64,000 nucleotides of DNA from the NCBI GenBank assembly GCA_017993055.1, contig JAGONM010000015.1:1-64000 (forward strand), written 5' to 3'. This stretch comes from Armatimonadota bacterium (GTDB lineage Bacteria; Armatimonadota; UBA5829; DTJY01). The position numbers were made by a program, and so were the translations under genes. Within the stretch, counting starts at the first letter, position 1. Each line of letters starts with the position of its first letter. Positions 6,509 to 14,896 of this stretch are shown here, in pieces. A model generated the notes under the pieces. That model made no database searches. It was not told the origin of the DNA and worked only from the letters and a program-made list of their open reading frames with translations.

Positions 6509-7774
6509 CTACAGTATCCCCTCGAGCATTTCCAGCGCCTCGGCGACCGACTCGTCGAAGGCCGAAACGACCGTCGCGATCTGCTCCTCCGTGATGATGA
6601 GCGGCGGCTCGAAGCGGAGGACCTTCGGGTTGTTGAGCGTGTATGCCGCGATTACCCCCCTGCGCGCCAGCCCGCCGATCACCAGCTCGCCGACGTCCTC
6701 GTGCGTGAACTCGACGCCGATCATCAGCCCCATGCCCCGGACCTCCGCCAGCGCCTTCGGATGCTTCTCGCGGACCGCCTCGAGCTTCGCCTTGAAACCC
6801 GCGCCGAGCTTCGCCGACCGACCGGAGAGGTCGTCGCGCCGTATGACCTCGATCGCCGCCAGCGCCGCCGCGCAGGCGAGCGGGTTGCCCCCGAAGGTGG
6901 AGGTGTGCATCAGCGGGTTCTCCGAGAAGACCGCCTCCCAGACCTCGGGCGTCCCGACGAAAGCGCCGATCGGCATGACTCCCCCGCCGAGCGCCTTCGC
7001 GAGCGTCATGATGTCCGGCTCGACCCCCCAGTGCTCCGACGCGAACAGCTTCCCGGTGCGCCCGAGCCCGGTCTGCACCTCGTCCATGATGAGCAGCGCG
7101 CCCCGCCGAGTGCAGATCTCCCGGAGCCTCGGAAGGTAGTCGTCCGGTGGTATGCGAATCCCGCCCTCGCCCTGGATCGGCTCGACGATGACGGCGGCGG
7201 TGTCGTCGGTGAAGGCGTCCTCGACGGCCCGGGCGTCGCCGAACGGGACGTGCGCGAACCCGGGGATCAGCGGCTCGAAGGGCGACTTGTAGAGTTCGCG
7301 CCCGGTCGCGGAGAGCGAGCCCATGCTCTTCCCGTGAAAGCCGGCGGCCGTCGCGATGAAATGCTTCCTGCCGGTGAACATCCGGGCGGCCTTGAGAGCG
7401 CCCTCCACAGCCTCCGCGCCGCTGTTGCAGAAGAAGCTGAACCGCAGGCGGCCGGGGGTGATCTCCGCGAGCAGTTCGGCGAGATCGGCAAGAGGCTTCC
7501 CGAAGAAGATCTTCGACGAGAGCGGCATCCGGTCGAGCTGGGCGCGGACCGCGGCGACGACCTCCGGGTGGCGGTGCCCGAGGCTGAAGACGCCGTACCC
7601 GCCGAGGCAGTCAATGTACTCGTCCCCGGAGACGCCGGTCACGACGCATCCCTCAGCCGAGGCCTCCACGTCGCCGAAACCCGCGAACCGCATCAGGTTG
7701 GCGAGCATCGGGTTCACGTACTCCTTGTACTTCTCTATCGTCTCTTCGATGATCCTCTCGGCAGTCTCGTCCAT
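6509..7774 (-). CDS. Class III PLP-dependent aminotransferase, putrescine/acetylornithine type
   Basis: A 421-aa fold-type I aminotransferase. Visible motifs: CNSGAEAVEGALK at 116-128 (phosphate and cofactor binding), HGKS at 147-150, DEVQTGLGRTGK at 231-242, and the Schiff-base lysine K260 in TLAKALGGG. Length and N-terminus resemble putrescine aminotransferase (PatA) and related omega-aminotransferases. Acetylornithine, GABA or beta-alanine activity cannot be excluded. The ATG at 7774 has AAGGAGAAGG just upstream; the longer frame only translates an A repeat (FDTLSASLRALRADG) and is rejected. No other polyamine or arginine gene is adjacent. Confidence 0.88.
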   Translation of the reverse strand: MDETAERIIEETIEKYKEYVNPMLANLMRFAGFGDVEASAEGCVVTGVSGDEYIDCLGGYGVFSLGHRHPEVVAAVRAQLDRMPLSSKIFFGKPLADLAELLAEITPGRLRFSFFCNSGAEAVEGALKAARMFTGRKHFIATAAGFHGKSMGSLSATGRELYKSPFEPLIPGFAHVPFGDARAVEDAFTDDTAAVIVEPIQGEGGIRIPPDDYLPRLREICTRRGALLIMDEVQTGLGRTGKLFASEHWGVEPDIMTLAKALGGGVMPIGAFVGTPEVWEAVFSENPLMHTSTFGGNPLACAAALAAIEVIRRDDLSGRSAKLGAGFKAKLEAVREKHPKALAEVRGMGLMIGVEFTHEDVGELVIGGLARRGVIAAYTLNNPKVLRFEPPLIITEEQIATVVSAFDESVAEALEMLEGIL

Positions 7775-7795
7775 TTCCTTCTCCTTGACAGAACC

Positions 7796-7912
7796 GTCAG
7801 CCCTGAGTGCTCGGAGCGAAGCGGAGAGTGTATCGAAGGGCGGCATACCTCCGCCAACCCCTGCACCTGTGCCGCCGTCCTTCGATACACGCCCAGAGGC
7901 GCACTCAGGACT
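7796..7912 (+). repeat. Repeat A inverted pair
   Basis: Left arm at 7796-7842 (closing stem GCCCT/AGGGC) and right arm at 7877-7912 (closing stem GTCCT/AGGAC, tip GCC-CAGA-GGC), separated by the usual spacer (CTCCGCCAACCCCTGCACCT). It lies between the aminotransferase start and the glycosidase stop, both minus strand. Confidence 0.85.
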
Positions 7913-7954
7913 GGACGGGGGGTATGCGCGCTCAGGACCAGCGCTTCCAGTCAG

Positions 7955-9811
7955 TCACTCCTCCACCAGCTCTATATCATCAAACCACGTCGTCCCCGTG
8001 TTGTTCGTGCTAATCAGGTTCACCCGGACGAAGGTCGCGCCCCTCGGGGCCTCAGCGGCGACCGACGCCTTGAACCAGTCCCCGGTGCCCGCGATGTACT
8101 CCGTGCGCTCCTCGCCGATGTAGGTCCACATGTTGCCCGTGTACCAGTAGAGCGCGATCGAGCTTTCGCCCGTCGCGTCCTGGGTCTTCAGCCAGCCGGT
8201 GAGCCTGTACCTCTTGCCCGGCTCGACGGGAATCGGGGAGGCGTCCCACACCGCGCGCTCGCCCGACCCGGAGATCGAGACGCACCCGGAGCCGTTCCGC
8301 CCGAGGCCGCTCGTCTCGAACTTGCCGTCCTTCGCGGTCGAGTCGAACCTGCCGGGGGTCCACCAGCCGGGATTGCTCCCGTGGATGACGTCGAGCGAGC
8401 CGTTGTTGAGAAGGTCCCGCCCCTTGCGCTCGAGGTTCGGGGTCGCGGTCCTGCTGACCGTCCCCAGCAGGGCGGGGTCGGCGTTCGTCACTATCACCGG
8501 GACATCGGCCACCGCGAACCGCCCCTCCTTCACGTCAATCTCGTTGCCCAGGACGTCCTTCGCGTCGAGGCCGCTCTTCTGCCGGAGGGTGACGGCTCTC
8601 CGGCTGCCGTCCATGCTCCAGAGGATGAGCACGCGCTTCCCGTCGGGGATCCCCCTCCCCCTGCCCCCTCCCTCCGGGGGAGGGGGTGTCGAGTCATCGT
8701 TCCGCGCCGCGGCGTGAGGGGGTTTCGGTCGGTTCTCCCCCTCCCCTCGAGGGAGGGGGTTGGGGGGAGGGGGTCCGAAGACGTAGCACGCGACGTCCTT
8801 GCCGACCGACGCGTATCCCTCGAACTCCGCGCACGGGCCGGGGGAGCCGAGGGCCTCGGTCAACATCCTGTAGGCCTCGTAGGAGGGCTTCGGGTCGAAC
8901 GGCTCGTAACTGCGGACGAGGCCCCACTTCTCGCCCCAGTCGTCGAGGCAGAACCACATCAGGTTCTCGACGCCGTTCGCGAGCGCGATCGCGTACGACT
9001 GGACGAGGTAGACCGCCTGGTTCCGATCCTCCCGCTCGTCGCGGCTCGTCCAGCCCATCTCGGTGATCCAGAGCGGCTTCGGCTTGCCGCAGCCCGCTAT
9101 CTGCGACTGGGTCAGGCGGAGTATCTTGTCGAGCCGCTGATAGAGAGGCCCGCCCGCCATCGAGTAGGGGTGTATGGAGATGCCGTCGCAGGAGTCCCAG
9201 CCGCCGTTCTCGTGAATGCCCTCGATGAACCCCAGGTCCGGGCCGCTCGTCGCCGCCGCGAGGACCGTGCAGCCGGGGTCGGCCTTCTTCGCCGCCTCGT
9301 AGGCCTCCCGGAGCATGAGAGTGTAGTCCTTCACGTTCGGCTTCGGCCAGAAGGTCGGGATGTTCGGCTCGTTCCATATCTCCCAAACCTTGAAGGTGTC
9401 CTTGTACCGGCTGACGACCTGGTAGACGTAGTTCGCGTAGGCCTCGCGCTCCTCGGGCGTCGCGGGAGGGGTGTTGTTCGACCAGGCGGACGAGTAGCAG
9501 AGGATGACGCAGGCGTTCATCCCGTTGTCCCTGTAGAACTTCGCGACCTGGTCGGCGAACGTCCAGTCGAACCTGCCCTTCTCCGGCTCCACGACGTTCC
9601 ACCAGAGCTCGAGCCGGTCCCAGTGCATCCCGGCGTCCTTCATGATCTTCGACACGCGCTCCATGTCGGCCCAGATGTTCGGGTTCTTCCGGTTGTGGGC
9701 CATCTTGAGGCCGTTCATCCCGAACGGGCTCGGGTCGTACTTCGGCGCGGATGAGGCTGTGCTGATGATGAGCATCGCTATTCCCGCGAGGCAGGCTATC
9801 CTCGTTGACAT
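7955..9811 (-). CDS. Secreted clan GH-A glycoside hydrolase with C-terminal carbohydrate-binding domain
   Basis: 618 aa. Residues 1-22 are a signal peptide (hydrophobic IACLAGIAMLIISTASSA). The catalytic TIM barrel spans about 25-340: acid/base Glu148 in WEIWNEPN and nucleophile Glu251 in LWITEMGW, as in GH39/GH5-type retaining enzymes; IHPYS at 213-217 is also typical. Residues about 344-388 are a low-complexity Pro/Gly stretch encoded by an H repeat. A beta-sandwich carbohydrate-binding module (GSNPGWWTP ... FVRVNLISTNNTGTTWFDDI) ends the protein. The ATG at 9811 follows GGGAG supplied by an I heptamer array. The substrate is unknown; beta-xyloside or beta-glucan types are plausible. Confidence 0.85.
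   Translation of the reverse strand: MSTRIACLAGIAMLIISTASSAPKYDPSPFGMNGLKMAHNRKNPNIWADMERVSKIMKDAGMHWDRLELWWNVVEPEKGRFDWTFADQVAKFYRDNGMNACVILCYSSAWSNNTPPATPEEREAYANYVYQVVSRYKDTFKVWEIWNEPNIPTFWPKPNVKDYTLMLREAYEAAKKADPGCTVLAAATSGPDLGFIEGIHENGGWDSCDGISIHPYSMAGGPLYQRLDKILRLTQSQIAGCGKPKPLWITEMGWTSRDEREDRNQAVYLVQSYAIALANGVENLMWFCLDDWGEKWGLVRSYEPFDPKPSYEAYRMLTEALGSPGPCAEFEGYASVGKDVACYVFGPPPPNPLPRGEGENRPKPPHAAARNDDSTPPPPEGGGRGRGIPDGKRVLILWSMDGSRRAVTLRQKSGLDAKDVLGNEIDVKEGRFAVADVPVIVTNADPALLGTVSRTATPNLERKGRDLLNNGSLDVIHGSNPGWWTPGRFDSTAKDGKFETSGLGRNGSGCVSISGSGERAVWDASPIPVEPGKRYRLTGWLKTQDATGESSIALYWYTGNMWTYIGEERTEYIAGTGDWFKASVAAEAPRGATFVRVNLISTNNTGTTWFDDIELVEE
8649..8777 (-). repeat. H inverted repeat inside the glycosidase gene
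   Basis: Two ~35-bp CCCTCC-rich arms (about 8649-8683 and 8738-8777) are near reverse complements, separated by ~55 bp. Each contains its own small hairpin (CCTCCGGGGGAGG; CCCCTCGAGGGAGG). In the gene's frame the insert reads through without a stop and falls between the catalytic barrel and the C-terminal domain, giving PPPPNPLPRGEGE and PPPPEGGGRGRG. Confidence 0.8.
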
Positions 9812-9842
9812 TCTGACTCCCGACTCCTGACTCCTGACTTCT
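9812..9842 (+). repeat. I heptamer array between glycosidase and SIS genes
   Basis: Four tandem heptamers of TGACTCC/CGACTCC type. On the minus strand the array reads GTCAGGA-GTCAGGA-GTCGGGA-GTCAGA and ends at the ATG of the glycosidase, so it provides a GGGAG Shine-Dalgarno sequence. It starts at the stop of the upstream SIS gene. Confidence 0.8.
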
Positions 9843-9843
9843 C

Positions 9844-10554
9844 TCACAATCCCTTGATGAGGTGCTGGTACTTCGCGAACACCTTCTTGTTGTGCTCGTC
9901 GCCGCCCTCGACGTTCGCGCTGATGAAGACCGGCGGCTCGATCCCCCGGTCCACCAGGTTCTGCACCGTCTGGGCGATTATCATGTCCACTATCATCGCG
10001 CCGGCGATGGTGGATGTCGCGCATATCCTGCCCGGCACGCCCTCGACCTCGAGGATCGCGTCGCCCGGCACGCCGCAATTGTCTATCACCAGGTCGGCAG
10101 CCTCGAAGAGCCGCTTGCCGGAGGGATGCCGCGCGCTCACCGACCGCGAGTGGGCGAGCGAGGTGACGGCGATCGTCTTGACGCCGCGCTGCCGGCACTC
10201 CAGGGCGGTCTCGATGCCGAGCGCGTTCCGGCCGGAGTTGCTGATTATTACTACGACCGATCCGGGCGGCGGGTTATACCAGTCGAGGAGCTGCTTCGCG
10301 TAGCCCTCGCACCGCTCGGCGCGCCCGAAGCTCTTGTCGTGGATGACGTCCACCGGGGCGAGGCCCCCCGCGCGGTGATATGCCTCGGCCGCGATCATGA
10401 GCGAGTGGCCTCCGCCGAGCAGGTAGAGTATCTTTTCGTCGGCGATGCTGTCCGCCACCATCTCGGCGGCCTTCCGGATGCTTTCCGACTGCGTATCGTT
10501 GATCCTGCCGAGCACCTCGGTGATCTTAGAGTAGAACTCCTGAGCTTTGTTCAT
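9844..10554 (-). CDS. SIS-domain phosphosugar-binding protein (UPF0309-like)
   Basis: A 236-aa single SIS domain. Markers: LYLLGGGHSLMIAAEAYHRAGG at about 43-64, the phosphosugar loop VIISNSGRNALGIE at about 103-116, and AVTSLAHS. UPF0309 proteins resemble N-acetylmuramate-6-phosphate etherase (MurQ) and phosphoheptose isomerase folds; their reaction is not established. The ATG at 10554 follows AAAGGAAC. It is 32 bp upstream of the glycosidase gene in the same direction, so amino-sugar handling after glycan hydrolysis is a reasonable inference. Confidence 0.85.
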   Translation of the reverse strand: MNKAQEFYSKITEVLGRINDTQSESIRKAAEMVADSIADEKILYLLGGGHSLMIAAEAYHRAGGLAPVDVIHDKSFGRAERCEGYAKQLLDWYNPPPGSVVVIISNSGRNALGIETALECRQRGVKTIAVTSLAHSRSVSARHPSGKRLFEAADLVIDNCGVPGDAILEVEGVPGRICATSTIAGAMIVDMIIAQTVQNLVDRGIEPPVFISANVEGGDEHNKKVFAKYQHLIKGL

Positions 10555-10668
10555 GGGGTGTTCCTTTCCGAGCTTGTTCGTCTGAGGTAAGGTTCAGCCG
10601 CGCGCGCCCCGAATCCTTCCGGGCAGCCCCTCCGTGCGCGCTCGATCTCAGCAGGCGGAGTTGCCACC

Positions 10669-10780
10669 GTCCTTCGATACACGCCCGGAGGCGCACTTAG
10701 GACTAGCGGGTTTTCTTCCGGTAACCTATCTCCGTCAGCCCTGAGTGCTCGGAGCGAAGCGGAGAGTGTATCGAAGGGCG
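10669..10780 (+). repeat. Repeat A inverted pair, right arm first
   Basis: Right arm at 10669-10704 (one substitution, CACTTAGGACT), the GCGGGTTTTCTTCCGGTAAC linker, then left arm at 10734-10780. It fills most of the ~290-bp gap between divergent genes and ends about 20 bp before the -35 box of the next promoter. Confidence 0.8.
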
Positions 10781-10799
10781 GCTGAGCCCGCCTTACCTA

Positions 10800-10828
10800 T
10801 TGACAGATCGGCCGATTTGTGACACAAT
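10800..10828 (+). promoter_or_regulatory. Candidate sigma70 promoter for the GHL10 gene
   Basis: TTGACA (10800-10805), a 17-bp spacer, then CACAAT (10823-10828; 4/6 match). The spacer holds a perfect 10-bp palindrome ATCGGCCGAT (10807-10816), a possible operator. The predicted transcript start is ~13 nt before the ATG at 10848, which has GAGAGGAA. Confidence 0.5.
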
Positions 10829-10847
10829 GGTGACAGAGAGGAATACT

Positions 10848-12959
10848 ATGACCACACGACCAATCGTTCCTGTTTTGCTAGTCCTTGCAGCGCTCGTTTT
10901 CTCCCATGCACCGGCGTCCGCCGACCCGCCCGAGTACCGGATGGCGTGGGTATATGGATACGCCAGCGAGTTCGCCAACCCGACGGCGACCAGCACGATG
11001 ATCAACACGCTGGCCGACAACAACTTCAACGTCGTCGTGCCGGAGATACGCATCGTCGCCGGGTGCTACTACGACTCGGACCTCGAGGAGTGGGCCAGCG
11101 ACGTCCAGCCGGGCTATGACCCTCTCGCCGACATGATCGCCAAGTCGCACGCCCGCAACATGGAGTGCTGGGCCTGGATACTCACCTATCGCGTGGCCAT
11201 GACCCCCACTCTCAGCAACTGGGCCACCTACACGAACACCGGCACCAAGAGCACCCAGCTACTCGACCCGGGCTGCCCCGGAACCCAGGACTACGTCTGC
11301 AAGATCGTGAAGGAGATCGTCACCAAGTATCCCGGCCTCGACGGCTTCAACTTCGACTACGTCCGCTATGACGGAAACCAGTACGGCTACAACCCGATCG
11401 CCAAGGAGCGCTTCCGAAGCGAGTACGGCTACTACCCGCCCACATCCACCTCGGACACGAACTGGCCGGTCTGGGCCGCATGGAAGCGCCGACAGGTCAC
11501 CGACCTGGTGAGGAAATGCTACGTCGAGGCCACGAAGATCAACCCGCAGATCAAGATGACCGTGGACACCATAGGCTGGATGGGCTCCGATCCGAACACG
11601 AACTTCGAGGGCACGCGCGCCTACTCCGAGGTGTGCCAGGACCACAAGGGCTGGATGCAGGAAGGCATCGTGGACGTCAACATCCTGATGAACTACAAGC
11701 GCGACTGGTGCACCGCGACCGAGCCTTGCTGGACATACGGCGGCAAGACCTACTGCGGCGGCGATCAGCAGGGCGATCACCGGCTCTGGAGCAACTGGCT
11801 CAAGAGCATGCAGACGTCCACCGGCAGGCACTCGATTGACGGCATCGGCGGGTACATGAACGTCATGTCCGGCATCCTCGCCCAGTGGCAGTACAGCCGC
11901 GCGAACGGCATAGGGCTCGGCGTCTTCCGCTACGGGTTCACCATCGGCCTGGAGGACCCGGCCAACCCCGGGAAGCCGGTCTTTAACTCGGGTACGACCG
12001 TGGTGACTCACGGCAGCGAGACGACGTTCTACAACACCGTCAAGGCCAATATGTTCCAGAATCCCGTCGCCGTCCCCGCCATGCCCTGGAAGGAATCGCC
12101 GACCGCCGGGATCATCTTCGGCACCGTGACCGACGCCGCCCTGAACGACCCGATCTACCAGTCGTGGATCTGCAAGGCGACCGTGACCGTCAGCGGCCCC
12201 GTGACCCGATCCATGCCGACCGACGCCACCGGCACCTACGGGTTCCTGAACCTCCCGCCGGGGACTTACACCGTCACCGCCTCTAAGTCAGGCTACCCGA
12301 GCCGCGCATACACGGCCCAGGTCCTCGTTGCCGGGCAGGTCCTTCGGCGCGACATCGATCTCGGCTTCCTCCCCTGCGTCTCGCCCACCGCGGCGAAGGC
12401 CCTCGGTGACAATACCAAGATCGCGCTCGTCGGCTCGATCGTGAGCGCCTCATTCTCGGATCACTTCTACGTCGAGGCTCCGGACCGCTCGTGCGGCATC
12501 CGGGTGAACATGGCGGGCCACGGGCGCCTGCCGGGAGACGGCGCGGACGTGAACGGCGTCTTGAAGACGAACCTCGACGGCGAGCGGTACATCGAGGCGT
12601 CGGCGGTCTCCCTTGCCGGAAGCGGCGCGATAGATCCGCTGGAGATGATCGGGCGGAGCGTAGGCGGAACTGACGGCGCGGGTCAGCCGGGCGTGGCAGG
12701 CGGCGTGGGCCTGAACAACATCGGACTGCTCGTCTCCACCGTCGGCAAGGTCACCCACGCCGAGAGCGGCTTCTTCTACGTGGACGACGGGAGCGCCCCC
12801 GCGGACGGCTCCGGCTTCGCGGGGATCAGGGTCCTCCCCTTCGGGCTCAGCGTCCCGGCGGAGAACTCCCATGTGGCAGTCACCGGCGCAAGTTCCTGCT
12901 TCAAGAGCGGCACGGACCTCCATCCGCAGATTCGCGCGACGGCGATCACCAGTTACTGA
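10848..12959 (+). CDS. Secreted GHL10-type glycoside hydrolase-like protein with Ig-like and OB-like domains
   Basis: 703 aa. Signal peptide at 1-25 ending APASA. A TIM-barrel domain of the GHL10 type (PF02638, YngK-like) follows at about 28-390: RMAWVYGYASEF, then the characteristic DGFNFDYVRY strand, then MTVDTIGWMGSDP. Next comes a carboxypeptidase-regulatory-like beta-sandwich (GTVTDAALNDP ... TYTVTASKSGY) at about 420-500. The last ~200 residues are beta-rich with repeated GSIVSASFSDHFYVEAPD / GKVTHAESGFFYVDDGS units resembling OB-like domains of extracellular proteins. The ATG at 10848 is chosen over 10800 because the signal peptide starts there. Substrate unknown; a cell-surface glycan is likely. 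Confidence 0.8.
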   Translation: MTTRPIVPVLLVLAALVFSHAPASADPPEYRMAWVYGYASEFANPTATSTMINTLADNNFNVVVPEIRIVAGCYYDSDLEEWASDVQPGYDPLADMIAKSHARNMECWAWILTYRVAMTPTLSNWATYTNTGTKSTQLLDPGCPGTQDYVCKIVKEIVTKYPGLDGFNFDYVRYDGNQYGYNPIAKERFRSEYGYYPPTSTSDTNWPVWAAWKRRQVTDLVRKCYVEATKINPQIKMTVDTIGWMGSDPNTNFEGTRAYSEVCQDHKGWMQEGIVDVNILMNYKRDWCTATEPCWTYGGKTYCGGDQQGDHRLWSNWLKSMQTSTGRHSIDGIGGYMNVMSGILAQWQYSRANGIGLGVFRYGFTIGLEDPANPGKPVFNSGTTVVTHGSETTFYNTVKANMFQNPVAVPAMPWKESPTAGIIFGTVTDAALNDPIYQSWICKATVTVSGPVTRSMPTDATGTYGFLNLPPGTYTVTASKSGYPSRAYTAQVLVAGQVLRRDIDLGFLPCVSPTAAKALGDNTKIALVGSIVSASFSDHFYVEAPDRSCGIRVNMAGHGRLPGDGADVNGVLKTNLDGERYIEASAVSLAGSGAIDPLEMIGRSVGGTDGAGQPGVAGGVGLNNIGLLVSTVGKVTHAESGFFYVDDGSAPADGSGFAGIRVLPFGLSVPAENSHVAVTGASSCFKSGTDLHPQIRATAITSY

Positions 12960-12990
12960 TCGGGGGCGGCGGCGCCCTCCGCCGCTCCTG

Positions 12991-13137
12991 CTCTCAATCC
13001 TACTCGTACTCGTACTCGTACTCGTACTCCAGTTCGCGGAATAGGACGGATATGACCGACGGGACGGATGGGACGCCCACCAATCACCACTCACCAATCA
13101 CCAATCACTAATCACTAATCACCGATCACTGGTCACC
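12991..13137 (+). repeat. D-E-F composite repeat, second copy
   Basis: D hexamers in CTCGTA orientation (12991-13030), an E segment with ATAGGACGGATATGACC (about 13031-13077) and an F array of CCAATCA/CTAATCA heptamers (13078-13131). Order and orientation equal 4185-4330. It begins ~30 bp after the GHL10 stop; a GC-rich stem (GCGGCGG/CCGCCGC) lies between and may be a terminator. Confidence 0.8.
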
Positions 13138-13142
13138 TATCT

Positions 13143-13855
13143 CCGTCAGCCCTGAGTGCTCGGAGCGAAGCGGAGAGTGTATCGAAGGGCGGCCTGGGGC
13201 GTGACGGGTGAAGCCCCCTGCCGTCATGCCGGACTCGATCCGGCATCCATCCGGAGGGTCCTGGATCCTGAATCGAGTTCAGGATGACGACACGTCGTTC
13301 AGGATGACGGGATGTTGCGGGCGACAGACACCGTCAGCCCTGAGTGCTCGGAGCGAAGCGGAGAGCGTATCGAAGGGCGGCCTTGCTCCGCCAACCCCTG
13401 CACCTGTGCCGCCGTCCTTCGATACACGCGCTGGAGCGCGCACTCAGGACTAGCGGGTTTTCTTCCGGTAACTGGTAACTGGTAACTGGTCACCGGCCGC
13501 CCACTCCGTCAGCCCTGAGTGCTCGGAGCGAAGCGGAGAGTGTGTCGAAGGGCGCCCTGGGGCGTGACGGGTGAAGCCCCCTGCCGTCATGCTGAGCCTG
13601 ACTCAGCATCCATCCGGTGGGTCCTGGATCCTGAATCGAGTTCAGGATGACGACACGTCGTTCAGGATGACGGTCGGTTGTTCAGGGTGACGCCGGCCTC
13701 TCGTCCGACACACACCGTCAGCCCCTGCACCTGTGCCGCCGTCCTTCGATACACGTCCCAGAGGACGCACTCAGGACTAGCGGGTTTTCTTCCGGCCACC
13801 CACTCCGTCAGCCCTGAGTGCTCGGAGCGAAGCGGAGAGTGTATCGAAGGGCGGC
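13143..13855 (+). repeat. A-B-A-K-A-B-A repeat block in a gene-free stretch
   Basis: In order: A left arm (13143-13192); a linker with GGGGC/GCCCC hairpin; B hairpins (13219-13320); a full A pair (13326-13452); K heptamers (13460-13497); A left arm (13506-13553); the same linker; B (13582-13690); A right arm (13739-13779); A left arm (13806-13852). Thus an A-linker-B unit of ~180 bp occurs twice as a direct duplication. With the D-E-F block it fills the ~960 bp between the GHL10 and cysK genes; I see no gene there. Confidence 0.8.
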
Positions 13856-13916
13856 CTGCTTGCCGAATGCGCCGAAAGCTGGTAACATCAGGCTATCCAC
13901 ACACCCGAGGGATATC

Positions 13917-14804
13917 ATGCTCACCGACAACATACTCGATCTCATCGGCAACACGCCGCTCTTCCGGCTCAAGGGCGAGAACATATTCGCAAAGGCTGAG
14001 TTTCTCAATCCCGGGGGGAGCATCAAGGACCGGGTCGCGCTTGCGATGCTCGAAGGGGCCGAGCGCGACGGCAAGTTGACGCCCGACTCGATCATCGTCG
14101 AGCCGACATCCGGGAACACCGGGATCGGGATCGCGCTCGTCGGGCGGGTCAAGGGGTACAAGGTCCGCATCGTGATGCCCGAGGGGATGAGCGAGGAACG
14201 GAAGAAGCTGATCCTCGCGCTCGGGGCCGAGCTGATCCTCACGCCGGACTGCGAGAGCATCGGCGGCGCGGTGAAGAGGGTCAACGAGATCGCGGCCTCC
14301 GACCCGCGGGTCTACGTCCCCCAGCAGTTCGAGAACCCCGACAACCCGAGGGTCCACTACACCCAGACGGCGGTCGAGCTCTGGCGTCAGACGGGCGGCG
14401 AGGTGGACTGCTTCGTGGCGGGCGTAGGGAGCGGCGGGACCCTGCAGGGCGTCGGGACGTTCCTCAAGGAGCACAAGCCGGGCGCGCGCATCGTGGCGGT
14501 CGAGCCGAAGAACGTGTCGGCGCTCCTCGGCCATGAGCCGGGCCTGCATCAGATTCAGGGGATCGGCGATGGGTTCATCCCGGCGGTGCTCGACGTGTCG
14601 CTGGTTGACGAGGTGATCGAGGTGACCGACGAGGACGCGATCGAGACGACGCGGCAGCTCGGGCGCGACTTCGGCCTGCTCGTGGGGATTTCGTCCGGCG
14701 CGAACGTCTGGGCGGCGCGTGAACTGGCGAAGCGCATCCCCGGCAACATCGCGACGGTCCTCCCCGACCGTGCCGAGCGGTACTTCAGCACGGCGCTGCT
14801 CTAG
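13917..14804 (+). CDS. cysK: Cysteine synthase (O-acetylserine sulfhydrylase)
   Basis: A 295-aa PLP enzyme that converts O-acetylserine and sulfide to cysteine. NPGGSIKDR at 31-39 carries the Schiff-base Lys37. TSGNTG at 64-69 binds the substrate carboxylate, and GSGGTLQGVG forms the phosphate-binding loop. PEGMSEERK and the late GISSGAN are also conserved. The length is slightly short but complete for CysK; CysM or cystathionine beta-synthase-like use cannot be ruled out. The ATG at 13917 has GAGGGAT at good spacing; earlier codons only translate an A repeat. A palindromic D array begins at the stop. Confidence 0.92.
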   Translation: MLTDNILDLIGNTPLFRLKGENIFAKAEFLNPGGSIKDRVALAMLEGAERDGKLTPDSIIVEPTSGNTGIGIALVGRVKGYKVRIVMPEGMSEERKKLILALGAELILTPDCESIGGAVKRVNEIAASDPRVYVPQQFENPDNPRVHYTQTAVELWRQTGGEVDCFVAGVGSGGTLQGVGTFLKEHKPGARIVAVEPKNVSALLGHEPGLHQIQGIGDGFIPAVLDVSLVDEVIEVTDEDAIETTRQLGRDFGLLVGISSGANVWAARELAKRIPGNIATVLPDRAERYFSTALL

Positions 14805-14887
14805 CCCGTACTCGTAATCGTACTCGTAATCGTACTCGTAATCGTAATCGGGAGCTCCGGAGAGTACGAGTACGAGTAGGAGTACGA
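14805..14887 (+). repeat. Palindromic D array between convergent genes
   Basis: A CTCGTA/ATCGTA half (14808-14850) and a GAGTAC half (14862-14886) meet at a GGGAGCTCC centre and can form a ~25-bp imperfect stem. It lies exactly between the stop codons of cysK (+) and the propeller protein (-), where a bidirectional terminator would sit. Confidence 0.75.
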
Positions 14888-14896
14888 ACGGGACGG

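Noticed and set aside
7775-7846. N-terminal extension of the aminotransferase
   Set aside because: The 24 residues (FDTLSASLRALRADG) are a translation of a repeat A arm, found identically before unrelated genes.
13818-13916. N-terminal extension of CysK
   Set aside because: Again repeat A translated (LGAKRRVYRRA); the good ribosome-binding site is at 13917.
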